Assembly (NCBI RefSeq): GCF_000426765.1
Contig: NZ_KE384567.1
Location: 1 to 64,000 of the forward strand
Length of the DNA stretch: 64,000 nt
Reading direction: 5' to 3'
Source of the DNA: Vibrio litoralis DSM 17657
GTDB lineage: Bacteria; Pseudomonadota; Gammaproteobacteria; Enterobacterales; Vibrionaceae
In this document: positions 46,081 through 54,993 of the stretch, piece by piece
Position numbering within the stretch: the stretch's first letter is position 1
How the letters are laid out: each line of letters begins with the position of its first letter
The notes under the pieces: generated by a model
What the model was told of the DNA's origin: nothing
The model's input: only the letters and a program-made list of their open reading frames with translations
Databases searched by the model: none
Made by a program: the position numbers and the translations under genes

Positions 46081-47898
46081 ATGGTTGATAGCGAAAATTC
46101 ATACGGAGAGCGCGTCTCTCGACTGGTAAGCTGGGGACACTGGTTCGCCTTCTTTAATATCATCTTAGCTATGCTAATTGGTACGAGCTTTGTCACTCAA
46201 TCACCGTGGCCAGATACCCTGCTTGGACAAGCTTACCTAATCGTTTCTTGGGTGGGCCATTTTAGTTTTTTAGTGTTCGCGCTTTATATTCTTATTTTAT
46301 TCCCGCTCACCTTCGTTATACCTTCTCGTAAATTATTACGTTTATTAAGTGTATGCTTTGCAACCATTTGTTTAACTCTGCTTTTGCTAGACACTCAAGC
46401 CTATGAGCGCTTACACCTCCATTTAAACCCTGTCGTCTGGGAATTATTACTAAGCAAAGAAAAAACCTCATTCAATGCTGAATGGCAGTACCTCTTTGCA
46501 GCAGTACCGGTTATCTTCCTGCTACAAATTGCCATTTCAGAATGGATTTGGAAAAAGCAGCGTAAATTGTCACGCAAGCGTATTGGCAAGCCTGCAACTA
46601 TTGTTTTCTTCTTATGTTTTGTAAGTAGTCACTTGGTTTATATCTGGGCGGATGCCTTTTTCTATAACCCAATTACTAGCCAGAAAGCCAACTTCCCATT
46701 GTCTTACCCGATGACGGCGAAATCTTTCATGGAAAAACATGGCTTCCTGGATAAAGATGAATATCTTGAACGCCTAGAGCAAAATGGTGAAGCAAGCGAG
46801 GTAGTTAACTACCCGCTTGAACCACTTAGATTTGATGGTCGTGGCAAGAAGTACAATGTCTTATTAGTCATGGTTGATAACTTGCGCAGTGACATGCTGA
46901 CAGAAGAAGTCATGCCAATGACCTATAAGTTTGCTAAAAACAATCAAAACTTTATCAACCACTACAGTGCAAGTAATAACACCTATGGTGTATTTGGACT
47001 GTTTTATGGTTTACCAAGTAGTTACTCCGCGAGCATAAAGTCACAAGACACTCCACCTCTGTTCATTTCAACCATGAATGAGCGCGACTATTCTATGGCG
47101 GCATTCGGTAACGAACGTTTTAGTGATACGGCGTTTTATGACGAGATTTTTGCACAGATTGATGACGCAAACTCAGAGCAAAACCAAAACAATCCAGATC
47201 AAAGCGTCGTATCACAATGGACCCAATGGATAAACCAATCACCGAATCAACCTTGGTTTAGTTATATTGAGTTGTCAGAAGTAGAACAATTTGAAGAGAC
47301 TCCAAATGTTTTACCTCGCTTTAAAACTGACTCAAAAGCCCCTTTTGAGAAGTTAATTGCACAATATAAATCAGCCTCATTTTCTGCTGACCAGAAAGTG
47401 AATAAGATTCTCACTCAGTTAGAAAGCAAGCAATTGCTAGACGATACAGTTGTAGTGATCACATCGAATCATGGTACTGAATTTAACGAAACAAAAAATA
47501 ATAGCTGGGGCTCAAACAGCAACTTTAGTCGTTACCAGTTACAAGTACCTATGGTGATTCATTGGCCGGGCAGAGCCCCTGAACTGTATCAGCATAAAAC
47601 CAGTCACTTGGATTTCTCAGCGACTATAATGCAAGACCTTTTCCAGTCATCCTCTAACCCGTATGACTATGGTAGCGGCAAAAATTTATTTAATGCCTCA
47701 TCTCGTCCATGGATTTTAGCGGGAGATAGTGACAACATCGCTTTAATCACCAACGAGACAACCACGGTAGTCGATGAGTTTGGTAACTACAAGGTATTCG
47801 ATAAGAACTATCAGCGTAATAACGATGCAAAACCTAAACTTTCCATCGTGTTACAAGGGCTTTCAGAGCTGAAACGCTTCTATCGCCAAAGTGACTAA
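46081..47898 (+). CDS. yejM: Inner-membrane sulfatase-like protein YejM (PbgA/LapC)
   Basis: A 605-residue protein with five N-terminal membrane helices (about 15-200, DUF3413) and a periplasmic alkaline-phosphatase/sulfatase-fold domain (about 255-600). The domain begins NVLLVMVDNLRSDML, has the NTYGVFGLFYG segment in the nucleophile region, and the metal-site-like TSNHGTEF. In enterics YejM senses periplasmic lipopolysaccharide and controls LpxC degradation with LapB and FtsH; I infer the same here. It is essential in E. coli. It follows yejL. Confidence 0.93.
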   Translation: MVDSENSYGERVSRLVSWGHWFAFFNIILAMLIGTSFVTQSPWPDTLLGQAYLIVSWVGHFSFLVFALYILILFPLTFVIPSRKLLRLLSVCFATICLTLLLLDTQAYERLHLHLNPVVWELLLSKEKTSFNAEWQYLFAAVPVIFLLQIAISEWIWKKQRKLSRKRIGKPATIVFFLCFVSSHLVYIWADAFFYNPITSQKANFPLSYPMTAKSFMEKHGFLDKDEYLERLEQNGEASEVVNYPLEPLRFDGRGKKYNVLLVMVDNLRSDMLTEEVMPMTYKFAKNNQNFINHYSASNNTYGVFGLFYGLPSSYSASIKSQDTPPLFISTMNERDYSMAAFGNERFSDTAFYDEIFAQIDDANSEQNQNNPDQSVVSQWTQWINQSPNQPWFSYIELSEVEQFEETPNVLPRFKTDSKAPFEKLIAQYKSASFSADQKVNKILTQLESKQLLDDTVVVITSNHGTEFNETKNNSWGSNSNFSRYQLQVPMVIHWPGRAPELYQHKTSHLDFSATIMQDLFQSSSNPYDYGSGKNLFNASSRPWILAGDSDNIALITNETTTVVDEFGNYKVFDKNYQRNNDAKPKLSIVLQGLSELKRFYRQSD

Positions 47899-47918
47899 TA
47901 ACTAAAACAACAAAAATT

Positions 47919-47942
47919 AAGGGAGCTTCGGCTTCCTTTTTT
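47919..47942 (+). terminator. Terminator of yejLM
   Basis: AAGGGAGC/GCTTCCTT (one G-U pair) with a TTCG tetraloop and a following T-run. Confidence 0.87.
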
Positions 47943-48002
47943 ATATTTGAATTTTACCCTATTCATTTGCTCAAAAAGCAGCCAAATAATTAAAATTAAG
48001 GG

Positions 48003-48031
48003 TTTACAAAAACTTAAGCTGTATATATCAT
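48003..48031 (+). promoter_or_regulatory. Promoter of tRNA-Ser
   Basis: -35 TTTACA (48003-48008), 17-base spacer, -10 TATCAT (48026-48031). The tRNA begins 13 bases after the -10, so the leader is very short. Confidence 0.6.
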
Positions 48032-48043
48032 TTATCGCAATTC

Positions 48044-48134
48044 GGAGGGATGGCTGAGTGGTCGAAAGCACCGGTCTTGAAAACCGGCAAGGGTTAATAG
48101 CTCTTCTAGGGTTCAAATCCCTATCCCTCCGCCA
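48044..48134 (+). tRNA. tRNA-Ser (TGA)
   Basis: A 91-nt class II tRNA. Acceptor GGAGGGA/TCCCTCC, D-arm TGGCTGAGTGGTCGAAAGC, anticodon loop CTTGAAAAC (anticodon TGA), a long variable arm, T-arm GGGTTCAAATCCC, and GCCA end. The 3' half borders an integrase remnant, as expected of a tRNA used as an attachment site. Confidence 0.96.
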
Positions 48135-48140
48135 CTTTTA

Positions 48141-48170
48141 AACGCCTGACTTGTCAGGCGTTTTTTCTTT
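48141..48170 (+). terminator. Terminator of tRNA-Ser
   Basis: AACGCCTGAC/GTCAGGCGTT forms a perfect 10-bp stem with a TT loop and six T. Confidence 0.9.
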
Positions 48171-48210
48171 TATAGGGTACTGCAGATCACCAAATCAAAC
48201 AGGTGAGACA

Positions 48211-48303
48211 ATGTACTTAATCAAGCAAGCCAACTCCGTTTACTATACCCGCATTTGTTGCCCCAAAGCCCTCAACGTCCTCTTTATGCTCGTTATTCTT
48301 TAG
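48211..48303 (+). pseudogene. N-terminal remnant of a tyrosine-recombinase integrase
   Basis: A 30-codon frame starting at ATG 48211 with AGGTGAG upstream encodes MYLIKQANSVYYTRICCPKA, then diverges and stops at 48301. The opening closely resembles the N-terminal MYL...GVYYTRICLPK of site-specific integrases in vibrios and relatives, where about 350 more residues follow. It lies 77 bases after tRNA-Ser in the orientation usual for island integrases. Its 3' end overlaps the end of fic on the other strand, so the rest of the gene was deleted or replaced. Confidence 0.6.
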
Positions 48304-49411
48304 GGCCATATTCAAACGGCAAAAATTCGTTAGTGTCGTAAGACATGAGATCTAAAAGGCGCGTATTGATAAATAGCGTCTCTCGACCCGCAGTCTTGGA
48401 CTCCAAAACGCCTAACTCTTCTAGTGACTTAAGTGCACCTATTGCTGCTTGTCGAGAGCGGTAAAGCCCTCTATCAATCAAGTCTCGCGTTCTCAAATAA
48501 GGCTTTTCAAACAAAAGCTCAACTAACTCATATGAGTAGTTTTTTTGAGAAGACGCTTTGATGTATTCCGACGTTTGCTTTTGAAGCTCTACAATCGCGT
48601 TGACCTTGTTGATTGTCCATTGAGAGGTGATTGTGATAGCTTCAAGCATAAAGCATATCCAAGGCTCCCAATCGCCCTCTTGGGTAACGTTCAGCAATAA
48701 CCGGTAGTAATCCTCCTTGTTTTCCATGATATAGCGACTCAAATAGAGAATCGGTTGTGAGAGCAACTCGTTTTCGATGAGAAATAGAATGTTGAGTATT
48801 CGTCCAGTTCGACCATTACCATCTAGGAATGGGTGAATAGCTTCGAACTGATAGTGAGCAACTGCCAACGCAATTAATGGGTCGACATCATGATCATGGA
48901 TATAAGACTCCCAATTAGACAGTTTATTCCTTAGGTTATCCTCACCCACTGGCGGTGTGTAAATGACCTCACCAGTACGCTGATTCTTTAGGTTTGTCCC
49001 TATGACCTTACGGACGTCGACTTGTTTATCGATAAGCTCACTGCAAATGTCGACTGCCGTATTTGTATTTAAAGGGCGTGCATTGTCTCCGGATACGGAT
49101 TCGAACCCTAGAAACAGTGCTTTTTTGTATCTCAACGCCTCTTTGGTTGCAGGATCGGCAGTTGATGAATCCGATTCATGCTTAAACAACGCATCCGTCG
49201 TGGTCACAATATTTTCAATCTCAGAACTCGACTTTGATTCTAATATTGGGATTAGGTTAACCAGTAGGTTTTGATTGGTGAGAAGCCTAGCAACCTGATT
49301 TAAAGCGGATAGTGCTCTCGCGGCAGGTGTTACTTTCTTCAAAATTTTTACTGTCTCGATACCATCGACAGGTAACGGAGGGATATCGTAAGGAACTTCT
49401 GGATTAAACAT
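48293..49411 (-). CDS. Fic-domain protein with C-terminal winged helix
   Basis: A 372-residue Fic protein, probably an AMP-transferase acting on a protein target. The catalytic motif HPFLDGNGRTGR spans 193-204. An N-terminal inhibitory helix motif S-x3-E-N is at residues 62-67 (SSEIEN), indicating a class II self-inhibited Fic. Residues from about 285 form a winged-helix-like domain (LVELLFEKPYLRTRDLIDRGLYRSRQAAIGALKSLEELGVL), so it may bind DNA. It lies between an integrase remnant and repeated promoter motifs. This points to an acquired gene with self-regulation. The target is unknown; no separate antitoxin gene is seen. Confidence 0.88.
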   Translation of the reverse strand: MFNPEVPYDIPPLPVDGIETVKILKKVTPAARALSALNQVARLLTNQNLLVNLIPILESKSSSEIENIVTTTDALFKHESDSSTADPATKEALRYKKALFLGFESVSGDNARPLNTNTAVDICSELIDKQVDVRKVIGTNLKNQRTGEVIYTPPVGEDNLRNKLSNWESYIHDHDVDPLIALAVAHYQFEAIHPFLDGNGRTGRILNILFLIENELLSQPILYLSRYIMENKEDYYRLLLNVTQEGDWEPWICFMLEAITITSQWTINKVNAIVELQKQTSEYIKASSQKNYSYELVELLFEKPYLRTRDLIDRGLYRSRQAAIGALKSLEELGVLESKTAGRETLFINTRLLDLMSYDTNEFLPFEYGPKE

Positions 49412-49442
49412 TCAAATTACCTAGCCTAGTGCACTTAGTTGA

Positions 49443-49522
49443 ATAGGTTAATTTTTTATTAAAAAACTAACATTTAATGCATTATAGGTTAACTGAACTG
49501 ACAGTTACAGCATATAGGTTAA
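49443..49522 (-). promoter_or_regulatory. Three ATAGGTTAA repeats upstream of fic
   Basis: ATAGGTTAA occurs at 49443-49451, 49484-49492 and 49514-49522, all in the same direction, 41 and 30 bases apart, within 115 bases of the fic start. A related AGGTAAT lies inverted at 49416-49422. The array looks like operators; the winged-helix part of the Fic protein is the obvious candidate ligand. Confidence 0.55.
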
Positions 49523-49634
49523 TTATTTATGTATTTTTTAACATACTATCGTAACGTGTTAAATGGATTAACGCATAATGAGAACAGGTGAAATTTACTC
49601 TTGATTACTCATAATCTTTTACAGCACCACAAAA

Positions 49635-49686
49635 TGAACTGACCTCCAAGAGCTGGACAACCAACATTGGAGGGGGGATATTTATG
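49635..49686 (+). mobile_element. Possible end of an IS3-family insertion sequence (scar)
   Basis: TGAACTGACCTCCAAGAGCT with the following TGGACAACC, then a hairpin arm TTGGAGGGGGG and an ATG, resembles the left terminal repeat and leader of IS3-family elements as I remember them. CCTCCAA/TTGGAGG are complementary. No transposase follows: the ATG is inside the end of the GGDEF gene. If real, only a few dozen bases of the element survive. Confidence 0.35.
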
Positions 49687-51082
49687 CTCTAAGCTCTTCC
49701 CCAACTTTCCGGTAACGACTCTTTTCCTCATACATCTGTTTATCCGCTTGATGTATTGATTGTGTTAAAGAACTTATATCGTCAAAGTGGCTATATCCAA
49801 TCGAGATACTTAAGGTAATATCTTTCGTAAATGCGGTGCCGCTGATCGCTTGGTTAAGTTTACGTTTAATTTTTTCAGGATTAATGATTTGTGTATCCGT
49901 AACAATCAAAAACTCATCTCCCCCTAATCGTATACAGACATCCGAATCTCGCATACAGTCACGCATTCCTGATGCAATATAACGAAGCGCATCATCGCCT
50001 ATCTGATGACCATAGCTATCATTAATATATTTAAAGTCATTAACATCAATATAAAACAGTGTGCCTTTTGTCACCCCCATGCCATCCATTTCGTCTAATA
50101 CTCGTTTATTAAACAATCCGGTAAGCTCATCAGTTTTTGATAGCGATGAAAAACGTATCGCCTCTGTCCTGTGCTTATTTAGCACACAATACACCATAGC
50201 CATGATGAAGAGCATCGATAAAAACCACGGTAGAATATACTTGGTGATGTAATCAGTTCGCATATAAGCGGTAATAGTAATACCGTTATATTCCGCTTGC
50301 TTGAATAGTATTTGAGGGAAAAAACGGTTATCTCCCATAGAAAACTTTTGGTCTCGAAAATCAATATCAAGCGCCATATATTGACTTAACCATGGCCCTA
50401 ATGAATCCAGCATTTGCTTTTCAAGTCTAAGACGCATACCTAAATCACCGACGAGTTTATTATCAACAAATACGGGCGTAATCAGCACAACAATGCTATT
50501 ACCTTTTGGGTATGAGCGCTCTAGAGTAGTGAGTATCGGTTTTTTATAATCAACAGGTATGTCATCTTTTCTATAACGAAATGGGGTCAATTGAGGAGGC
50601 TGTGAGCTAAGGTTTTGTCGATTCTTGGTATAAGCAAATTGTTGACCTTCAGGGTAGTAAGTAAAGAATGCACCAGGGGCACTATTATCTTCTTCTGCCC
50701 AACTACGATCTAATTCATGCATGAATAACGATAAATTAAACGGGACATTAACCACATCCCCCTGAGCAATCAATGCGCCTGCGTACTCAGCAAATTGATT
50801 CGATGTTATGTTAAAACCTTCTATATCGAGCGATTCAATTTTGGTTAGTTTCAATTGCTGATTTAACGGCTGAGAATCTTCCAGCATAGGCAATACTTCG
50901 GAGAGGTGTGCGGAAATTTTTTCATTTGAAACAAAGTATTGTGAAAGATCATTTTTCATATCAGACACAACACTTTCTGCATAATTGAAAATTGTGACAC
51001 AGCTATAAGCAAGCCAGCACAGTATGCAGGTCAGGCATAAATATAAAAAGGAATGTGATGATTCTTGCTTAACCCTAGGCAT
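49682..51082 (-). CDS. Membrane diguanylate cyclase (GGDEF)
   Basis: A 466-residue inner-membrane enzyme making cyclic di-GMP. One membrane helix at about residues 11-33, a periplasmic sensor region of about 250 residues (Cache-like by its layout), a second helix at about 284-303, then the GGDEF domain with signature GGDEF at 387-391 (RLGGDEFLIVTD). The inhibitory I-site RxxD (RDSD, 378-381) is present five residues before it, so product inhibition is expected. The sensor ligand is unknown. It lies in the accessory patch after fic and has its own 143-base upstream gap. Confidence 0.9.
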   Translation of the reverse strand: MPRVKQESSHSFLYLCLTCILCWLAYSCVTIFNYAESVVSDMKNDLSQYFVSNEKISAHLSEVLPMLEDSQPLNQQLKLTKIESLDIEGFNITSNQFAEYAGALIAQGDVVNVPFNLSLFMHELDRSWAEEDNSAPGAFFTYYPEGQQFAYTKNRQNLSSQPPQLTPFRYRKDDIPVDYKKPILTTLERSYPKGNSIVVLITPVFVDNKLVGDLGMRLRLEKQMLDSLGPWLSQYMALDIDFRDQKFSMGDNRFFPQILFKQAEYNGITITAYMRTDYITKYILPWFLSMLFIMAMVYCVLNKHRTEAIRFSSLSKTDELTGLFNKRVLDEMDGMGVTKGTLFYIDVNDFKYINDSYGHQIGDDALRYIASGMRDCMRDSDVCIRLGGDEFLIVTDTQIINPEKIKRKLNQAISGTAFTKDITLSISIGYSHFDDISSLTQSIHQADKQMYEEKSRYRKVGEELRA

Positions 51083-51225
51083 TCAACATCCTTTAATTGA
51101 TAATTGACAATATCTTTAAAGGTAGCAGCTTCCTTTAATCGATAAATGTATGAATTTCACAATATAGAAATTAAGCTTAATTAAAGTAAGGTTTATCCAG
51201 TCACAACATCCCTACAATTTGACCT

Positions 51226-52200
51226 TTAACGACAATATACATTCCAGTAGTTTAGCGCTTGCTTGTAAGCTTTTTCATATTGTTGGGTCTCAGTGAAGAG
51301 CACCGCCGCCATACTGGCAATCACAGTATTAGCCATTAGATTAGACACTTCTTCTACTTGTCGAAAAACCGGCTTCATCGGCATTGTTAGGTCAAGATCC
51401 ATCATTTCTGGCCAATAGAACGACTCTACCCCACGTTGGCTACTCAACCACACCGTTTGACTGACTTTAGGGTTATATTCTGACTCTCCGTTTTGCCCCT
51501 TATAGGAAATCACCGATAAACTTTTACTATCAATTGTTTGATCAACTTCAGCATGGAGCTGCTGAAATCCAGGATGAAAACTACCACGAACACCAATCTT
51601 GGCTGCGCCTGGGTTTAATGCACGCACTACGGTATTAATTGGCGTTCTTAAACCATAGCGGTTCTTCCAACCAATCATAGTTTGAGCAATAGGCGCGAAA
51701 TGATTTAAAGGAAGGTAGGCTATACCGTGAGATTCTAATAATTGCTGAGCATCTTGTGGGTTTTGAGCGACTGGGATATCGAGCTGCTCAAGGTAATCTT
51801 CTATATGAGTTCGGCCACTCGCGACATCTTTATAACCATGTAGTAATACTTTATGGCCATTGAGTGAAAGAATCTTCGCTGCTAAACCATGCCAAGGCTG
51901 ATCCATTCCGTTATCAGCCTTTCGTTTGCCAGCATAGCAAGGCCAATCAATATCAGCACCGAGACTAGGTACTCTAGATTGAAACGCTTTCACGAAACCG
52001 GCAATTTCTTCATTGGTTTCATTCTGCACACGGATCAGCATCAATAGCATCGCCATTTGATCATCACCTACCGAATCATCGCCAGCTTCCTTACTGGTTA
52101 AATAAGCATCCATCACATCAAAAGCTTGTTGCTCTGAAAGTGGTTTTCGACCGCGCTCTCCACGTCCAACTGTGCGAATGCATTCTAAAATAATACTCAT
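51226..52200 (-). CDS. ybiB: YbiB/TrpD2-type protein
   Basis: A 324-residue protein of the anthranilate phosphoribosyltransferase-like fold (TrpD2/YbiB), which in E. coli binds DNA and is not an amino-acid enzyme. It starts with IRTVGRGERGRKPLSEQQAFDVMDAYL, and has the TNEEIAGFVKAFQSR helix and KVLLHGYKD, then RTPINTVVRALNPGAAKIGVRGSFHPGF. I chose ATG 52200, with AAGGA about five bases upstream; an ATG two codons earlier overlaps that site. It follows topB on the same strand 70 bases away. Confidence 0.85.
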   Translation of the reverse strand: MSIILECIRTVGRGERGRKPLSEQQAFDVMDAYLTSKEAGDDSVGDDQMAMLLMLIRVQNETNEEIAGFVKAFQSRVPSLGADIDWPCYAGKRKADNGMDQPWHGLAAKILSLNGHKVLLHGYKDVASGRTHIEDYLEQLDIPVAQNPQDAQQLLESHGIAYLPLNHFAPIAQTMIGWKNRYGLRTPINTVVRALNPGAAKIGVRGSFHPGFQQLHAEVDQTIDSKSLSVISYKGQNGESEYNPKVSQTVWLSSQRGVESFYWPEMMDLDLTMPMKPVFRQVEEVSNLMANTVIASMAAVLFTETQQYEKAYKQALNYWNVYCR

Positions 52201-52270
52201 ATCCATCCTTGTTACTTATGCTCAATCATTTAATACCAACTATTACTAATAATAGTTATATCAGAACGCT

Positions 52271-54235
52271 TTACTTCCCGCCTGGCTTTTTCGAAGCAGT
52301 TTTCTTCGTGGGTGATTTTCTAAAACTACGCTTTTTAAATGGTTTCCGCTCGACTTGTGGTAGATCTCGCAATGAAGATGGCACGCCAGAGTTTTGAACT
52401 TTATTAATAATAGTGCTGATCTGCTGCTCTAAAGTTTGCATAAAAGGCGCATAAGGCTGCTGTTTTTCAGCCATCGCTTGGAGTTGGTGCTCCCAATGGG
52501 CTGTCATATCAGGGTAAGTCGATTCTGTTGGCAAAGCATGGATTAACCCTCTGCCCGCTTCACTACTTAAAATATTTCGTCCCTGACGTACTAACAACTG
52601 CCTTTTAAATAAGGTATCTAATATGCCAGCCCGTGTCGCTTCCGTTCCTAAGCCATCCGTTTCACGCAGTATTTTCTTTAAGTTTTTATCGGCGACAAAG
52701 CGCGCAATTCCAGTCATGGCTTGCAATAATGTAGATTCGGTAAAATGACGAGGCGGCTCGGTTTTATGATCTTTTATTTCACCTTCACGGCAAGTGAGTA
52801 CTTCACCTTGTTGTAATGCAGGTACTGGATCGGCTTCATCCTCTTCAACTTGAGCGGCTTTCCCCGCGGGCAGTAGGCTTTTCCAACCCGCAGAGACGAG
52901 CACTCGACCTTTTGCGATAAATAAACCACCAGCAATATCAAACTCTAGTTTTGATTCAGCGTAGACGGCAGCAGGATAAAACTGCATTAAATATTGCCTT
53001 GCGATTAACTGGTAGATTTTCGCTTCATGCCCAGATAAGCCATTGCTCGACATCTTTTTCGGCGTCGGAATAATCGCGTGGTGAGCATCTACTTTACTGT
53101 CATTCCATGCTTTGGATTTAAGGGTTAAATCCGCATTATCGACGGCACTTGCCAACTGCTTATCATTTTGACTAATCGCACTTGTTACCGCCGGAGCTTG
53201 CGCGAAATGCTCTTTCGGTAAGTATCGGCTATCTGAGCGTGGATACGTGATCAGCTTGTGCTTTTCATACAAAGACTGGCACACATTCAATACATCTTGC
53301 GCGCTCATTTGAAAGCGACGTGCGGCATCTATTTGCAATGCGGATAAGGAATAAGGCAAAGGTGGCGCTTGCTTGGTTTGTTTTTGCTCGGAGTTTTTGA
53401 CGGTTGCTGGCTGACCTTTTATTCGCTCAGCGACGTTTTCGACTAACTTACGATTAAGCACTCGACCTTCTTCATCTTGCCAAGGTTTAATCGCTTCACT
53501 TGGCTTCCACTTCGCGCGAATATCAAATATATCAGCCCCATTTTGATATGGAATTAAAGCATGCAGAGAAAAATAATCTCGTGGAATAAAATTCTCTATT
53601 TCTTCATCTCGACGCACCACTAACCCCAAAACTGGTGTTTGTACTCGACCAACTGACAATACGCCCTGATAGCCGGCTTTTTGCCCGAGTAAGGTATAGG
53701 CACGAGACATGTTCATGCCATATAACCAGTCGGCACGAGAGCGCGCCAAAGCTGAAATAGAAAGAGGAATAAATTCTTGGTTAGAACGCATTTGAATTAG
53801 CGCGCGTTTTACCGCGGGCAAGTTCAAATCATTAACCAATAAGCGTTGTGCGGTCTGTTTTTGAGCTTTACTGGCTTTGAGGTAGTCAATCACTTCATCA
53901 ACCAGTAATTGCCCTTCTCGATCGGGGTCACCCGCATTAATTAATTCAGGCTTGTGTTTAAAGAGTTGTTTGATAACCGAAAGCTGTTTCTTAGCCGCTG
54001 CACGAGGACGCAGTTGCCACTGTTCAGGAATTATCGGTAAATCAGCAAGATTCCATTTTTTATAGCGGTCATCGTAGGCATCGGGCTCAACTTGTTCAAG
54101 CAGGTGACCAATACACCAAGTGACAATATCACCATTACCGCAGCGAATATAACCTTGCTCATTTTTATGAGGTTTAGGTAACGCTGAGGCTATCGCTCGC
54201 CCTAGGCTTGGTTTTTCCGCAATAAATAAACGCAC
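52271..54235 (-). CDS. topB: DNA topoisomerase III
   Basis: A 654-residue type IA topoisomerase that decatenates DNA. The Toprim domain has Glu7 (FIAEKPSLG) and Asp103/Asp105 (AGDPDREGQLL). The active-site tyrosine is Tyr331 in LITYPRSDSRYL. The C-terminus ends in a Lys/Arg-rich tail (KPFKKRSFRKSPTKK) that should bind DNA. A perfect LexA-type palindrome lies 69-84 bases before its ATG. In E. coli the neighbours are selD and ydjA; here selD is missing. Confidence 0.95.
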   Translation of the reverse strand: MRLFIAEKPSLGRAIASALPKPHKNEQGYIRCGNGDIVTWCIGHLLEQVEPDAYDDRYKKWNLADLPIIPEQWQLRPRAAAKKQLSVIKQLFKHKPELINAGDPDREGQLLVDEVIDYLKASKAQKQTAQRLLVNDLNLPAVKRALIQMRSNQEFIPLSISALARSRADWLYGMNMSRAYTLLGQKAGYQGVLSVGRVQTPVLGLVVRRDEEIENFIPRDYFSLHALIPYQNGADIFDIRAKWKPSEAIKPWQDEEGRVLNRKLVENVAERIKGQPATVKNSEQKQTKQAPPLPYSLSALQIDAARRFQMSAQDVLNVCQSLYEKHKLITYPRSDSRYLPKEHFAQAPAVTSAISQNDKQLASAVDNADLTLKSKAWNDSKVDAHHAIIPTPKKMSSNGLSGHEAKIYQLIARQYLMQFYPAAVYAESKLEFDIAGGLFIAKGRVLVSAGWKSLLPAGKAAQVEEDEADPVPALQQGEVLTCREGEIKDHKTEPPRHFTESTLLQAMTGIARFVADKNLKKILRETDGLGTEATRAGILDTLFKRQLLVRQGRNILSSEAGRGLIHALPTESTYPDMTAHWEHQLQAMAEKQQPYAPFMQTLEQQISTIINKVQNSGVPSSLRDLPQVERKPFKKRSFRKSPTKKTASKKPGGK

Positions 54236-54303
54236 AATTTTTCCGTATCACCAAAAACAAAGGGCCACATTATCGAATGTTGCCCTTAAAAATCAACCAA
54301 AAA

Positions 54304-54319
54304 CTGTTAATTTATACAG
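54304..54319 (-). promoter_or_regulatory. LexA box upstream of topB
   Basis: CTGTTAATTTATACAG has perfect CTGT-N8-ACAG arms with an AT-rich centre, the gammaproteobacterial SOS box. It sits in the 103-base gap between ydjA and topB, well placed to control topB alone. Confidence 0.75.
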
Positions 54320-54338
54320 TATTTAACCTATGGTGCGT

Positions 54339-54887
54339 TTATAGGTATGAAACATAATCACCGATGTTGCGCTCTGGCACTTTCATCGCGGAACAACCTG
54401 GCGTACCTAAGTATAAAAAACCAACGATTTGATCTTCACCTTCTAAACCAAATGCTTGATGAACTTCTTGGTGGAACATCCATTCACCCGAGCGCCAAAA
54501 CCCTTGGAAACTTTGTGCTACCGCAGCCATTTGCATTGCTTGTGCGGCACAACCTGCAGATAAATATTGTTCTAAGGCTGGCACTTTTTCATGTTCTTTC
54601 ACTTTAGCGATCACAGTGATCACCATAGGGGCACGAAATGGCGCTTTCTTTAATTTTTCAATCACTGCATCTGGGCTTTGATTCACTTCAGCAGCATGAA
54701 CTAGAATATCGGCTAATTTACGTAAACCTTCACCTTGAGCAATCACAAAACGCCAAGGGGTCAGGTTGCCATGATCCGGCGCTCTCAGCCCAGCTTTAAT
54801 AATGTTTTCTAAAGCTTTACCTTCCGGTGCAGGCTCTACGAGATTAGCAATTGAACGACGCTCTAATAATAAATCCAATGCTTGCAT
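54339..54887 (-). CDS. ydjA: NAD(P)H nitroreductase YdjA
   Basis: A small FMN-dependent nitroreductase-family protein, 182 residues. FMN-binding features are ERRSIANLVEP near the start and RAPDHGNLTPWRFVI; later the GCAAQAMQMAAVAQSFQGFWRSG and GFLYLGTP segments match YdjA. I chose ATG 54887 (AGGG about seven bases upstream), giving the family length; the longer frame from 54959 adds an unmatched extension. The natural substrate is unknown. Confidence 0.9.
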   Translation of the reverse strand: MQALDLLLERRSIANLVEPAPEGKALENIIKAGLRAPDHGNLTPWRFVIAQGEGLRKLADILVHAAEVNQSPDAVIEKLKKAPFRAPMVITVIAKVKEHEKVPALEQYLSAGCAAQAMQMAAVAQSFQGFWRSGEWMFHQEVHQAFGLEGEDQIVGFLYLGTPGCSAMKVPERNIGDYVSYL

Positions 54888-54993
54888 AACTATCCCTACG
54901 GCTTGATATAAAGAATGAGAATCATAATCAAATCGTCGTGACTTGGCTATGATTCTCATTACAATTTCAACAATTCATGTAGCCAGAATAACC

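Noticed and set aside
48019..48034. CTGTATATATC word as a LexA box before tRNA-Ser
   Set aside because: The right half ACAG is missing and the word is part of the tRNA promoter.
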